A DNA stretch of 59,823 nt from JAZKDW01 sp040387375 (GCA_040387375.1 JAZKDW010000025.1:1-59823), one strand, 5' to 3'; positions 24,851 to 34,292 are shown, counted from the stretch's first letter. The notes: generated from the letters alone by a model not told the origin. Translations and numbers: made by a program.

Positions 24851-25587
24851 GCACGGCACTGCTGGAAGTCAGGGACCTGCACGCTTCCTACGGGCCGATA
24901 CGCGCGCTGCGCGGCATCAGCCTGAGCGTGGCGGCGGGGGAAACGGTGGCGATTGTCGGCGCCAACGGCGCCGGCAAGTCGTCGCTGATGCGGGCGCTGT
25001 CGGGCATCCTGCCGATCGGCTCGGGCGAGGCGCGTTTTCTGGATCAGGACATCCGCCTGGCGCAGCCGCATCTGCTGGCGCGCGCCGGCATGCTGCATGT
25101 GCCGGAAGGACGCGGCACGCTGCAGGGGATGCGGGTTGAAGAAAACCTGCGCCTGGCATGGGAGATCCGGCCGTCGGCGACACCGTTCGATGCCGCCGTC
25201 GAGCTGGTCTACGAACGTTTTCCAAGGCTGCACGAACGGCGCCTGCAACTGGCGGGCAATCTCTCCGGCGGCGAACAGCAGATGCTGGCGATCGCGCGCG
25301 CGCTGGTCAACCGGCCGCTGCTGCTGCTGGTCGATGAGCCGTCGATGGGCTTGTCGCCGCTATTTACCAAGGAAGTATTCCGGGTGCTCGCCGAGCTGCG
25401 CGACTCCGGCATGACGATCCTGATCGTTGAACAGAATGTGCGCAGCGCGCTGAACCTGGCGCATCGCGCCTACGTGCTGAACCAGGGGGTGTTTACCGCG
25501 TCCGGATCGGCAGCCGAGCTGGCGCACGATCCGGCGATCGTGGCCGGCTATCTCGGCCATGGAAAAGTGAAGAACACCTCGGCCTGA
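24847..25587 (+). CDS. livF: ABC transporter ATP-binding protein (LivF)
   Basis: A 246-residue second ATPase of the importer. Walker A is GANGAGKSSL, the signature LSGGEQQMLAIARALVNRP, and Walker B LLLLVDEPSMGLSP, which is typical of LivF. The start overlaps the livG stop (ATGA). The substrate-binding protein gene follows after about 76 nt. Confidence 0.94.
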   Translation: MSTALLEVRDLHASYGPIRALRGISLSVAAGETVAIVGANGAGKSSLMRALSGILPIGSGEARFLDQDIRLAQPHLLARAGMLHVPEGRGTLQGMRVEENLRLAWEIRPSATPFDAAVELVYERFPRLHERRLQLAGNLSGGEQQMLAIARALVNRPLLLLVDEPSMGLSPLFTKEVFRVLAELRDSGMTILIVEQNVRSALNLAHRAYVLNQGVFTASGSAAELAHDPAIVAGYLGHGKVKNTSA

Positions 25588-25663
25588 GCATCAAAATTTT
25601 TATCCGGTCCGGGACGGCCGGACATGCAGTCGTTGTCATACCTACAAAATGGAGATCAGTTTC

Positions 25664-26833
25664 ATGAACAAAATCTTTTGTGCCATTTCCCTCATCGCGG
25701 CGGCAGCGATGCCTGCCACCGGCATGGCGCAAGCCAAGCCGCCTGTCAAGATCGGTTTCATTTCCTCGCTTACCGGCCCGTTGGGCGGATACGGCAAGGC
25801 GCAGGAACTGATGGTCAAGCTGGCGGTGGAAGACGTCAACGCCAAAGGCGGCATCAACGGCAGCCAGCTGCAGGTCGATTACGCCGATGCGCAGGCCGAT
25901 CCCGGTCAGGCCGTGATCCTGTTCCGCAAGTTTGCCGGCGACACGCATGCCGCGGTGATCGGACCGACTACCGGCACCCAATGGGAAACCGTCAGTTCGC
26001 TGGCTAACCAGCTGGGCCTGCCGGCACTGACCGCCACCGCCAGCAAACCCGGCATCACCGTGCGGCCATGGACCATCCGCCTGCAACCGCCGGACGACTT
26101 GTTCATCGCCGACGGCTTCAAGAGTTTCAGCGCGCTTTATCCGCAGGCAAAAAAAGTCGTGATCGTGGCCGACGTGCGCGAGGCTTCCGGCAAAGCCGGC
26201 GCCGAGGCGTTCGAAAAGCTGGCCAAGGATGCCGGCATGACCGTGCTGCAGACGGTGGAGTTTTCCACTCGTGCGACCGATCTGTCGCCAGTGGCGATCC
26301 AGGTCAAGGGACTCAATCCGGATGCCGTGCTGGTATCGGCGCTGGGACCGAACGCACTGATGCTTGCAAAAGAGTTCAAGGTGCAGAACATGAGCGCGCC
26401 CGTGCTGGCGAACTCGCTGATCTGGCCTGGTCCGTTCGTCAACAACGTCGGCGAGAACGGCCGCAACTGGCATACGATCGGCTTCACCACGGTCGAAAGC
26501 TCGACCGGCGATAACGCCCTGAACCTGTCGGTCGTCAAGCGTTTCCTCGACCGCGCCGACCCGAGCCTGGGCAAGCCGGCCAACGTCGCCAACTGGACCA
26601 TGAGCTATGATGCGATCCTGCTGTACGCGGACCTCATGCGCCGCAACAAGATCGATGGCAACACGCCACCGAAAACCGCGCGCGAAGCGATCAAGAATGA
26701 ATTCGTGAAGCTGAAAACCTTCAGCGGCATTCAGACTTACCAGTTCCGCGATACGGGCGATGCGCACATCCCGGGCAGAGTATTGAACATCGATCCGGCA
26801 CGCACCATCTGGAAGTTCGCCGCCACGAAATAA
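25664..26833 (+). CDS. Periplasmic substrate-binding protein of the LivHMGF importer
   Basis: A 389-residue type I periplasmic binding protein (LivK-like, Peripla_BP_6). A signal peptide (MNKIFCAISLIAAAAMPATG, cleaved near MAQA) precedes VKIGFISSLTGPLGGYGKAQ, the first strand and ligand loop of the family. The start at 25664 is chosen for GGAG 9 nt upstream and a clean signal peptide. It is the last gene of the MarR-linked operon and sets substrate choice. It clearly differs from the LivJ-type protein at 26934, which suggests a different ligand. Confidence 0.92.
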   Translation: MNKIFCAISLIAAAAMPATGMAQAKPPVKIGFISSLTGPLGGYGKAQELMVKLAVEDVNAKGGINGSQLQVDYADAQADPGQAVILFRKFAGDTHAAVIGPTTGTQWETVSSLANQLGLPALTATASKPGITVRPWTIRLQPPDDLFIADGFKSFSALYPQAKKVVIVADVREASGKAGAEAFEKLAKDAGMTVLQTVEFSTRATDLSPVAIQVKGLNPDAVLVSALGPNALMLAKEFKVQNMSAPVLANSLIWPGPFVNNVGENGRNWHTIGFTTVESSTGDNALNLSVVKRFLDRADPSLGKPANVANWTMSYDAILLYADLMRRNKIDGNTPPKTAREAIKNEFVKLKTFSGIQTYQFRDTGDAHIPGRVLNIDPARTIWKFAATK

Positions 26834-26864
26834 GGCCAATGCCCACCGGGGGCATGAAAGACAA

Positions 26865-26894
26865 AAGCCCCGTCTCTGCAAAGAGACGGGGCTT
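26865..26894. terminator. Bidirectional terminator between two binding-protein genes
   Basis: A 13-bp perfect stem AAGCCCCGTCTCT/AGAGACGGGGCTT with loop GCAA, followed by ATTTAATTA on the plus strand and TTTGTCTTT on the minus strand. It separates two convergent operons. Confidence 0.88.
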
Positions 26895-26933
26895 ATTTAA
26901 TTACTCACTGGAGGGAAAATCCCTCCGGCATTT

Positions 26934-28082
26934 TTACTTCACCACTGCAATCTTCTCTTTCTTGCCGCCCTTGTAGGTGTACAGGGTCAGCGAGCCATCC
27001 TTGATGTCGCCATTCTTGTCGAATACGATCGGACCGGTGACGCCGTCATACTTGATTTTCGCCAGTTCAGGCAGATACTTCGCCGGTTCGGCGGAGTTGG
27101 CTTTTTGCATTGCGGCTGCCATCGTCATCACGGCGTCGTACACGTACGGTGCGTAGATCTGCACATCGAGGTTGAAGCGCTTTTTGTAACGTGCGTAGAA
27201 TTGCTCCATCTCTTTTTCTTTCACACCCGTGACGCCGCCCGCTTCGGCGCAGACAACCTGTCCATCACTCATGCCGTCGCCAGCCAGTTTGGCAATCTCG
27301 GTGGTGCAGATGCCGTCGCCGCCCATGAACTTGGCGTTGATGCCGAGTTGCTTCATCTGACGCAGCATCGGGCCGGCAACGTTGTCCATGCCGCCGAAGA
27401 ACACCACGTCCGGCTTGCCGGCCTTGATCGAGGTCAGGATGGCGCTGAAGTCGGTGGCCTTGTCGGTGGTGTACTGCTGCACGATCTTCACGTTCGGCGA
27501 TTTGCCCTTGGCGCCCTTGACGAACTCAGTGGCAACTCCCTGGCCATAGGCAGTGCGGTCATCGATCACGGCGATTTGCTTGCCCTTCAGTTTGTCGATC
27601 GCATATTTACCGAGCGTGCCGCCAAGCTGGCTGTCATTGGCAACGACGCGGAAAGCCGTCTTGAAGCCTTGCTGCGTATACTTCGGGTTGGTCGCGGAGG
27701 GGGAAATTTGCGGAATGCCGGCATCGTTGTAGATCTTGGAAGCGGGGATGGTGGTGCCCGAATTCAGGTGACCGATCACGCCATTGACTTTTGCGTCCAC
27801 CAGTTTCTGTGCCGCGGCGGTACCTTGTTTTGGATCAGCGGCATCATCCTCCGCCAGTAATTCAAATTTCACTTTCTTGCCGCCAATGGTGATGCCCTTG
27901 GCATTCAAGTCTTCGACTGCCAGAATCGCGCCATTGGCGTTGTCACGCCCATAGTGTGCCTGTCCGCCTGACATCGGCGCGACGTGGCCCAACTTGACGA
28001 CAAGTTCTTGCGCCTGAGCGGTACCGGCCAACATCAGTGCAATTGCACCGGCCAACGGAATCATTTTGGTCTGGAACAACAT
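26934..28082 (-). CDS. livJ: Branched-chain amino acid ABC transporter substrate-binding protein (LivJ-like)
   Basis: A 382-residue periplasmic protein. Signal peptide: LFQTKMIPLAGAIALMLAGT, cleaved after AQA. The mature part has VVKLGHVAPMSGGQAHYGRD, VNGVIGHLNSGTTIPASKIY and SPSATNPKYTQQGFKT, the ligand-binding regions of LivJ/LivK. The start at 28082 has a strong AGGAGG; the longer frame upstream is rejected. It is a single gene divergent from an Lrp/AsnC regulator, which fits amino-acid control. Its permease genes are not beside it. Confidence 0.92.
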   Translation of the reverse strand: MLFQTKMIPLAGAIALMLAGTAQAQELVVKLGHVAPMSGGQAHYGRDNANGAILAVEDLNAKGITIGGKKVKFELLAEDDAADPKQGTAAAQKLVDAKVNGVIGHLNSGTTIPASKIYNDAGIPQISPSATNPKYTQQGFKTAFRVVANDSQLGGTLGKYAIDKLKGKQIAVIDDRTAYGQGVATEFVKGAKGKSPNVKIVQQYTTDKATDFSAILTSIKAGKPDVVFFGGMDNVAGPMLRQMKQLGINAKFMGGDGICTTEIAKLAGDGMSDGQVVCAEAGGVTGVKEKEMEQFYARYKKRFNLDVQIYAPYVYDAVMTMAAAMQKANSAEPAKYLPELAKIKYDGVTGPIVFDKNGDIKDGSLTLYTYKGGKKEKIAVVK

Positions 28083-28223
28083 AAATATCCTCCTGAGGAT
28101 TGAAAAAAGACAGGCTTGCTGCAACACTGATCGATTCAGTTTCCTGAACATGACGACGGTACAACAGAAAAAATGGTTAGCAAAGGTCTTTTCCGCGTTT
28201 TTTGAACTTTTCAAAATTTTCAT

Positions 28224-28733
28224 ATGCCAAAATTTCATCACCTTGACAAAGTCGATCGCAAGCTCCTTAATATTTTACAAAAGGACAACCAGATTCCGAC
28301 CCGCACGCTGGCCGAGAAAGTGCATATTTCCCAGCCCACATGCCTGCGCCGGATTCGCGACCTGCGCGAAGCGGGCATCATCAGCGCCGATGTGGCGCTG
28401 GTCGATCCGTTTGCCTTGGGTTATGGGATGCTGGCGTTTCTTGAAGTGTCGCTGACCAACCAGGCGGATGATCACATGCAGCAATTCGAGGCGCGCATGG
28501 GCAAGGAGGCGGAAGTGATGCAGTGTTATTTCGTTTCAGGCGATTATGATTATTTCCTGGTCGTGCATGTGATCGACATGGACGCGTATTACCAGTTTGT
28601 GCGGCGGGTCATCTCGGGGTCGGGAAATGTGCGTCACTTCCAGTCGCGGTTTCCGATGAAACGGGCGAAGTTCGCGACGCGTATTGCGTTTGACGAAAAA
28701 GCGGCGGACGTAAAGGTGAGGGTCAGTATTTGA
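28224..28733 (+). CDS. Lrp/AsnC family transcriptional regulator
   Basis: A 169-residue regulator. An N-terminal helix-turn-helix (VDRKLLNILQKDNQIPTRTL, then AEKVHISQPTCLRRIRDLRE) is followed by the RAM ligand-binding domain with VMQCYFVSGDYDYFLVVHV, whose GDYDY motif is diagnostic. It is divergent from livJ across 141 nt of AT-rich DNA (runs of A/T at 28195-28222), typical Lrp target DNA, so autoregulation and livJ control are likely. The ATG has no clear ribosome site. Confidence 0.93.
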   Translation: MPKFHHLDKVDRKLLNILQKDNQIPTRTLAEKVHISQPTCLRRIRDLREAGIISADVALVDPFALGYGMLAFLEVSLTNQADDHMQQFEARMGKEAEVMQCYFVSGDYDYFLVVHVIDMDAYYQFVRRVISGSGNVRHFQSRFPMKRAKFATRIAFDEKAADVKVRVSI

Positions 28734-28734
28734 T

Positions 28735-29193
28735 TTAACAGCAATCGCACAACAATTCAGGATTCAGCAGATTGGGCGGACGGCCGCCGATACGGCCGAA
28801 TCCGAACGCGGCGATCATGTTGTCGGCGGCACGATTTGCCATGATGCCGGGGGTCGCTTCCGTGTCGGCCGCGCCCGGGGCATTGGTTGCCATGATGCCG
28901 GCCTGCGTCAAGGCCTCCAGATCCAGGTTGTCATAAGCCTCCGCCATATTGCTCACCACCTTCAGCGAGCGCAGCTGTCTGATCATGGCGGCGTCGATCC
29001 AGTCGTTCTGCGTGGACAGGACGCCGGCCTTGTCTTTCAGCCTGGCGAATAATTCATCGGGCGCCAGTTCCTGCGCGTCGGTGTGATGGTCGACGATAAA
29101 AAAGCGGTCGAGCTTTTCCACCACGTCCGCCGCGACCGGATGGGTAATCAATACACGATGGCGGTCGCTGAAGGCAAGGCTGATTCTGCTCAT
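28735..29193 (-). pseudogene. D-2-hydroxyacid dehydrogenase with in-frame loss of the NAD-binding core
   Basis: The reading frame is 152 codons, against about 310-330 for the GhrB/glyoxylate-reductase family. Residues 1-112 match the N-terminal substrate half (HRVLITHPVAADVVEKLDRF to TNAPGAADTEAT). The next residues, GIMANRAADNMIAAFGFGR and PPNLLNPE, match the very C-terminus. The nucleotide-binding Rossmann domain and the catalytic Arg, Glu and His between them are missing, with no frameshift, so it cannot be an active dehydrogenase. Last gene of the catabolic operon, 4 nt after the GMC gene. A sequencing or assembly deletion is possible. Confidence 0.85.
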
Positions 29194-29197
29194 GTGC

Positions 29198-30823
29198 TCA
29201 TGCCTCCGGCTTGCGTCCGCGGATCATGTCGGACGCTTTTTCCGCGATCATCACGACGGGCGCGTTGATATTGCCGGAAGTCAGGTCAGGCATCACCGAT
29301 GCATCGACCACACGCAGGCCGCGCACGCCGCGCACCCTTAGTTCAGGATCCACCACCGCCATCCCATCGCTGTCCGGACCCATGCGGCAGGTGCCGGCGG
29401 GATGGTGCACCGTGATGGCTGTCTTGCGGATGAAGGCGTCGATATCGTCATCGCTGGCAGCGGTCGGACCGGGCGCCACTTCGCGGCCGATGAAGGGCGC
29501 CAGCGCCGACTCGCGGCCGATCTCGCGAATCATCCTGATTGCGGCGCGGGTGGCTTTCCAGTCGCGCGGCGTGGCGAGGAAATTCTGCTGTATGCGCGGC
29601 GCCGCCGCCGGGTCGGCCGATGTGAGTTCGACCGTGCCCCGGCTTTCCGGATGCAGCAGCACGGTGCGGCAGGCAAAACCGTCGGCAAATGGCTGCCGGA
29701 ACGGCGCCAGGTACGGGAACGCGCCGAACGGCGCCGCCGTCAGCAGCATCTGCAGGTCCGGCGCGGCCAGGCCGGGTTCGCTTTTCAGGAAGCCGACCAG
29801 TCCGCCCGGCACATCGGCGGCAAAGCCGGTGCCGGTGGTGTAGGCGCGAATCAGTTCGCGGCCGATGCGGTCGATGCGCATCATCCGGTGGAACGGCCCC
29901 GGCTCCTTGCGCGCGTACATCACGATCACCGAAGGGTGGTCCTGCAGATTGCGGCCGACACCGTCGAGCGCGACCCGCACCGGAATTTGGTGTGCCGCCA
30001 GTTGTTCCGGCGCGCCTATGCCGGACAACATCAGCAGTTGCGGCGAATTGATCACCCCGCCGGCCAGGATCACTTCACGCTCCGCATGGGCCACGCAAGT
30101 TTGGCCGTCATGCGTATATTCGATGCCGGTCGCGCGGTCGCCGTCCATCAGGATGCGCGTGGCCAGTGCCCGCACCTTGACGGCGAGGCCGGGACGGCTG
30201 CGCGCCGGATGCAGATAGGCGAGGGCGGCGCTGCAGCGGCGGCCGTTGCGGATCGTCATTTGCAGCGGGCTGAAGCCATCCTGTTCGGCGCCGTTGTAAT
30301 CCTCGGTCCAGCCGTGGCCGGCGGCCCGTGCCGCGCTGGCGTAAGCGGCGATCAGCGGATCCTGGTAGCGGCTGCGCTGCACGCTGAGCGGACCACCGGC
30401 GCCGCGGAAGGCATCGGCGCCGCCTTCCCACGATTCCTGGCGGCGGAAGTAGGGCAGCACCTTGTCATACGACCAGTCCGGCAGGCCGGTGGCGGCCCAA
30501 CGATCGAAATCGGCGCGGTTGCCGCGCACATGCGCCATCGCATTGGTCGACGACGAACCGCCCACCACCTTGCCGCGCGCGCATTCGACGCGGCGGCCAT
30601 CGACATTGGCTTCCGGTTCGGCGTAATACATCCAGTCATGCAAGCGGTTTTGAAGTATCTTGCCCCAGCCCAGCGGTATATGGATCCACGGGTCGCCGTC
30701 CCAGCCGCCGGCTTCCAGCACCAGCACCCGGACGCCGTTTTCCTCGGTCAGGCGATTGGCCAGCGTACAGCCGGCCGAGCCGGCGCCGACGATCACGTAG
30801 TCGTAGCTTTCTTTGGTCTGCAT
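29198..30823 (-). CDS. GMC family FAD-dependent alcohol dehydrogenase (choline dehydrogenase-like)
   Basis: A 541-residue flavoprotein. The FAD-binding Rossmann motif is YDYVIVGAGSAGCTLANRL at the N-terminus; GMC signatures are ARGKVVGGSSSTNAMAHVRG and the C-terminal HHPAGTCRMG with the catalytic His. Length and motifs fit the BetA-like group, which oxidises primary alcohols to aldehydes. It is 18 nt downstream of an aldehyde dehydrogenase gene, so the pair could carry an alcohol to the acid. The substrate is not choline by default: no other bet gene is present. Confidence 0.92.
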   Translation of the reverse strand: MQTKESYDYVIVGAGSAGCTLANRLTEENGVRVLVLEAGGWDGDPWIHIPLGWGKILQNRLHDWMYYAEPEANVDGRRVECARGKVVGGSSSTNAMAHVRGNRADFDRWAATGLPDWSYDKVLPYFRRQESWEGGADAFRGAGGPLSVQRSRYQDPLIAAYASAARAAGHGWTEDYNGAEQDGFSPLQMTIRNGRRCSAALAYLHPARSRPGLAVKVRALATRILMDGDRATGIEYTHDGQTCVAHAEREVILAGGVINSPQLLMLSGIGAPEQLAAHQIPVRVALDGVGRNLQDHPSVIVMYARKEPGPFHRMMRIDRIGRELIRAYTTGTGFAADVPGGLVGFLKSEPGLAAPDLQMLLTAAPFGAFPYLAPFRQPFADGFACRTVLLHPESRGTVELTSADPAAAPRIQQNFLATPRDWKATRAAIRMIREIGRESALAPFIGREVAPGPTAASDDDIDAFIRKTAITVHHPAGTCRMGPDSDGMAVVDPELRVRGVRGLRVVDASVMPDLTSGNINAPVVMIAEKASDMIRGRKPEA

Positions 30824-30841
30824 TGAACGGTTCAGCCTGCT

Positions 30842-32344
30842 TCAGATGTTGCGGGCAACGCGCCGCAAGTTGATATGGATATTCTTTTCCTGGGTGAAGG
30901 CCAGCAGCTCGCCCAGGCATTCTTCCCGGCCGATGCCGGATTGCCGCACGCCGCCAAACGGCGCGCCGAGAAAATGCTTGCCGACTTCATTGATCCAGAC
31001 AAAACCGGCCGGCACGCGCTGCGCGGTGCGATGGGCTTTTTCCAGGTCGTTAGTCCAGATCGCGCAGGTCAGGCCGTAGTCCAGCGCATTGACGTCGTCG
31101 AGCATCTGCTGCTCGTCGCTCCAGCGCAGCACCGCCAGCACCGGTCCGAAAATTTCTTCGGAAGCGATCCGCATGCCGGGCGTGACATCGGCGAACACGG
31201 TCGGCTCGATGTAATAGCCATGCGCCAGCGCCGGGTCCGCAGGCGCTTTGCCGCCGCATACCAGGCGTGCGCCTTCCTCATGGGCCGATGTGATGTAGCG
31301 CATCACGCGCGCATGCTGGGCGGGGCTGATGATGGCGCCCATGGTGGTCTTGCTATCGGTCGGAATGCCGGGCACAAACGCGGCGCAGCGCGCCTTGATG
31401 CGTTCGACCACGGCATCGTGAATGCTGTCATGCAAAAAGACGCGGCTGGTCGAGCCGCACGATTGTCCGCACCAGGTGAAATTCATGCCGGCCACGATGC
31501 CGGCGGCGACTTCATCGGGATCCACATCGGGATAGGCGATCAGCGCATTCTTGCCGCCCAGTTCCAGCAGCACCGGCTTGAGCCGGTCCGCTGCCAGCCG
31601 CATGATGGCGCGGCCAGTGTCGACGCTGCCGACCAGGGCGACCATTGCCACATCCTTGTGGCTGACCAGCGCGCTGCCGACCTCACGTCCGCCCGGCAGG
31701 ATCGACACCACGCCCGGCGGCAGCATGCTGCCGATGATTTCTGCCAGACGCAGCGCCGACAGCGGCGCCTGTTCCGGCGGTTTGATGATGACGGCATTGC
31801 CGGCCGCAAGCGGCGCGGCCATCTTGCCGGCGGCGAACAGGAACGGATGGTTGAAGGCGACGATGCGCACCACAACACCGACCGGTTCACGCACTGAAAA
31901 ATTGACTGCGTTCGGGCCCATCGGAATCGATGCGCCCTTCATCTCGGTAACCAGGCCCGCGAAGAAATCGAACAGGCCGGCGGCAATCATGACATCGGAC
32001 GACATCTCGGCCACCGGATTGCCGCAATCGGCAGCGTCCAGGTACGCCAGGTCGGCGGCATGCTTGCGCAACTCGGCAGCGACGCCGCGCAGGATGCGCG
32101 CACGCTCCAGCGGCGGTGTATCGCGCCAGACCAGGAAACCCTTGCGGGCGGCGGCCACGGCGGCGTCGGCATCTTCCGCCGACGCGTTGGCGACGCTGGC
32201 AATGGTCTCGCCGGTTCCCGGATTGATCACCGTGGTGTATCCCCCCAGTTTCGGGGCATGCCAGCCGCCGTCGTAAAACAGGCCTCTGTTTTGAGGCAGG
32301 ACAGACGCCAGTCTGGCGTCGGCGGAATGGCTGGATACACTCAT
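30842..32344 (-). CDS. NAD(P)-dependent aldehyde dehydrogenase
   Basis: A 500-residue ALDH-superfamily enzyme. Catalytic Glu is in LLELGGKNALI, catalytic Cys in WCGQSCGSTSR, and the C-terminal AAPFGGVRQSGIGREE is typical. The sequence is nearest the betaine-aldehyde or aromatic-aldehyde dehydrogenase groups. The start at 32344 is preferred to one 16 codons earlier because family similarity begins after it; the ribosome site is weak. It lies between the importer binding protein and the GMC enzyme in the operon. Confidence 0.93.
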   Translation of the reverse strand: MSVSSHSADARLASVLPQNRGLFYDGGWHAPKLGGYTTVINPGTGETIASVANASAEDADAAVAAARKGFLVWRDTPPLERARILRGVAAELRKHAADLAYLDAADCGNPVAEMSSDVMIAAGLFDFFAGLVTEMKGASIPMGPNAVNFSVREPVGVVVRIVAFNHPFLFAAGKMAAPLAAGNAVIIKPPEQAPLSALRLAEIIGSMLPPGVVSILPGGREVGSALVSHKDVAMVALVGSVDTGRAIMRLAADRLKPVLLELGGKNALIAYPDVDPDEVAAGIVAGMNFTWCGQSCGSTSRVFLHDSIHDAVVERIKARCAAFVPGIPTDSKTTMGAIISPAQHARVMRYITSAHEEGARLVCGGKAPADPALAHGYYIEPTVFADVTPGMRIASEEIFGPVLAVLRWSDEQQMLDDVNALDYGLTCAIWTNDLEKAHRTAQRVPAGFVWINEVGKHFLGAPFGGVRQSGIGREECLGELLAFTQEKNIHINLRRVARNI

Positions 32345-32360
32345 GGCTAAAGGCTTTCTA

Positions 32361-33395
32361 TTAACGACGCAATGCCTGGGATTTTTCAACAAAACGGCTA
32401 TCGTAGCCGCCGCTCAGTACCGCAGCCTTGTCGATGGTTTCCAGTTCCTTGAAGGACTTGAAGCTTTCCGCCCAGATCGCCGGTGAAATCCAGCCTATGC
32501 CCTTGGTCTTGCTGTCGGCGCTGAAGAAGGTGTACTTGATATCGGCATCCAGCTGCTTGAAGAGCATCTCTTCCTTGCCCTTGTATTCCGGGTTCATCTT
32601 GACCAGGATGTTGACGGCGTCGGTCGGATTCTCGATCACATACTTGAACGCTTGCATGTAGGCATTGGTGAAACGCTGCACCAGGTCCGGCTTTTCAGCA
32701 ATCATCTTGTCCGACGTGAACACGCCGGAACCATAGTTCACCAGGCCGAAATCCGAGCCCTGCAGGATCGACAGCGAACCCGGTCCGCCGGTCTTGTTCT
32801 CGAGTTCCGGCACTTCGGCATCGATGTAGCCCGGTACCGCGTCAACCCGGCCCAGCACCAGGTAGTTCTCATACGGCGGCGCGACGGTGCTCTGGGTGAC
32901 ATCGTTGAACGACAGTCCGTTCTTGGCAAAGAAGGCTTTCAGGAACACATAAGTCGAACCGGACGGATGCACGCCGATGTTCATGCCTTTCAAATCCTGC
33001 GGCGTCCTGAGCGGCTTCTTCGATTTGATCGACAGCATCGCCAGCGGGCTTTTCTGATTCACGGCGACGAGCGCGGTGGCGGGAATGTTCTTGGTGCGGG
33101 CCACCATCAGCGTCGGCAGGTCGGAAAAGCCGAACTGGGCATTGCCGTTGGCGACAAGCTTGAGTGCGTCATTCGAACCGGAGCCTTTGCGGATGGCTGT
33201 TACATCAATGCCGTTCTGCGCGTAGAAGCCTTTTTCCTTGGCCACGAAGAACATCGCATGGTTGCCGCGCACGACATAGTCAAGCTGAACCGCCACCTGG
33301 TCCGGCGCCTGCGCCTGCGCCAGCGAACCGGCGCCGAAGGAACCCGCCACAACCAGGCCGAGCACAAGTCGAGACATGAACGTAGTATTTCTCAT
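32361..33395 (-). CDS. ABC transporter substrate-binding protein (SsuA/NMT1 type)
   Basis: A 344-residue periplasmic protein of the NMT1/THI5-like family. A signal peptide (RLVLGLVVAGSFGAGSLAQA) precedes VAVQLDYVVRGNHAMFFVAK, with the ligand loop around GSGSNDALKLVANGNAQFGF. Such proteins bind sulfonates, nitrate, pyrimidine precursors or aromatic acids. The start ATG at 33395 has GGAAG 6-7 nt upstream; a GTG one codon earlier is in frame. It completes an SsuABC-type importer with the two upstream genes. No sulfonate monooxygenase is present. Confidence 0.9.
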   Translation of the reverse strand: MRNTTFMSRLVLGLVVAGSFGAGSLAQAQAPDQVAVQLDYVVRGNHAMFFVAKEKGFYAQNGIDVTAIRKGSGSNDALKLVANGNAQFGFSDLPTLMVARTKNIPATALVAVNQKSPLAMLSIKSKKPLRTPQDLKGMNIGVHPSGSTYVFLKAFFAKNGLSFNDVTQSTVAPPYENYLVLGRVDAVPGYIDAEVPELENKTGGPGSLSILQGSDFGLVNYGSGVFTSDKMIAEKPDLVQRFTNAYMQAFKYVIENPTDAVNILVKMNPEYKGKEEMLFKQLDADIKYTFFSADSKTKGIGWISPAIWAESFKSFKELETIDKAAVLSGGYDSRFVEKSQALRR

Positions 33396-33464
33396 CACTT
33401 CTTCCTTTTAAGATCGTTAAAGATCATTGTCGGCACCATGCCGTCCCTCAGATAAACTGCTGAA

Positions 33465-34292
33465 TCAACCACCGTTGCTGTTCGGCGCCCACGTGATGTA
33501 ACGCCGCTCCAGCAATTCCACTGCGTAATAGAACAGCACACCCAATACCGACACTTCAACCAGGGCGGCGAACACCAGCGCCGTTTCCATTTGCGTCGAA
33601 GCGAACTGGATCATGTAGCCGAGCCCGGCCGACGCACCGGCAAATTCGCCGACGATGGCGCCGATCACGCTCAGGGTGATGCCGACTTTCAGGCCCGCCA
33701 TCAGGTAGGGCAGTGAATTCGGAATCTGCACCCGGCGCAGGATTTCATTGCGGCTGGCGCCGACCGAACGCATCAGCGCGATCAGGTTGGGATCGGCCGA
33801 ACGCAGGCCGACCAGCATGTTGAGCGAGATCGGGAAGAACGCCATGACGACGATCAGCAGGATTTTCGGTTCCAGGTTGTAGCCGAACCAGAGAATGAAG
33901 AGCGGCGCCAGCGCGATTTTCGGCACGTTCTGGAACAGCACCATCAGCGGGTAGACCGCTTTGCCGAAACGTTCGAAACGGACGATGATCAGCGCCATCA
34001 GCACGCCGACCACGGCCGACAGCATAAAGCCGTACAGGATCTCCTCGGCGGTGATGAAGGCCGCATAACCGAGCGCTTTCTGCTTGTTCACCAGCTCCAT
34101 GGCGATGCTGGTAGGCGTGGGGATCACGAAGTGCGGAATCTTCATCAGCCGCACCGCGACTTCCCAGATCACCAGCGTGATCACGATCAGCAGCAGCGTA
34201 GGCACCGCCTGCGCAATCGTGGATGCCACCCGGCGGCCAATGCCGCTTGCCGCCGGCGCCGGAACGGCTGTTCTTGCGATCGTATTGCTCAT
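33465..34292 (-). CDS. ABC transporter permease (SsuC type)
   Basis: A 275-residue inner-membrane permease of the BPD_transp_1 family with about six hydrophobic segments and the cytosolic coupling loop VGASRNEILRRVQIPNSLPY. GAIVGEFAGASAGLGYMIQF is characteristic of the nitrate/sulfonate/taurine group. It overlaps the ATPase gene by 4 nt. It would form the channel for the binding protein encoded just downstream. Confidence 0.92.
   Translation of the reverse strand: MSNTIARTAVPAPAASGIGRRVASTIAQAVPTLLLIVITLVIWEVAVRLMKIPHFVIPTPTSIAMELVNKQKALGYAAFITAEEILYGFMLSAVVGVLMALIIVRFERFGKAVYPLMVLFQNVPKIALAPLFILWFGYNLEPKILLIVVMAFFPISLNMLVGLRSADPNLIALMRSVGASRNEILRRVQIPNSLPYLMAGLKVGITLSVIGAIVGEFAGASAGLGYMIQFASTQMETALVFAALVEVSVLGVLFYYAVELLERRYITWAPNSNGG

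Noticed and set aside
25493..26881. 462-codon minus-strand frame over the binding-protein gene
   Set aside because: Antisense shadow; no domain seen, and the sense strand has a signal peptide and binding-protein motifs.
28082..28241. N-terminal extension of livJ by 53 codons
   Set aside because: The signal peptide and a strong AGGAGG site start at 28082; the extension crosses the divergent lrp promoter region.
29402..30826. 474-codon plus-strand frame antisense to the GMC gene
   Set aside because: Composition typical of a shadow frame; FAD and GMC motifs are on the other strand.
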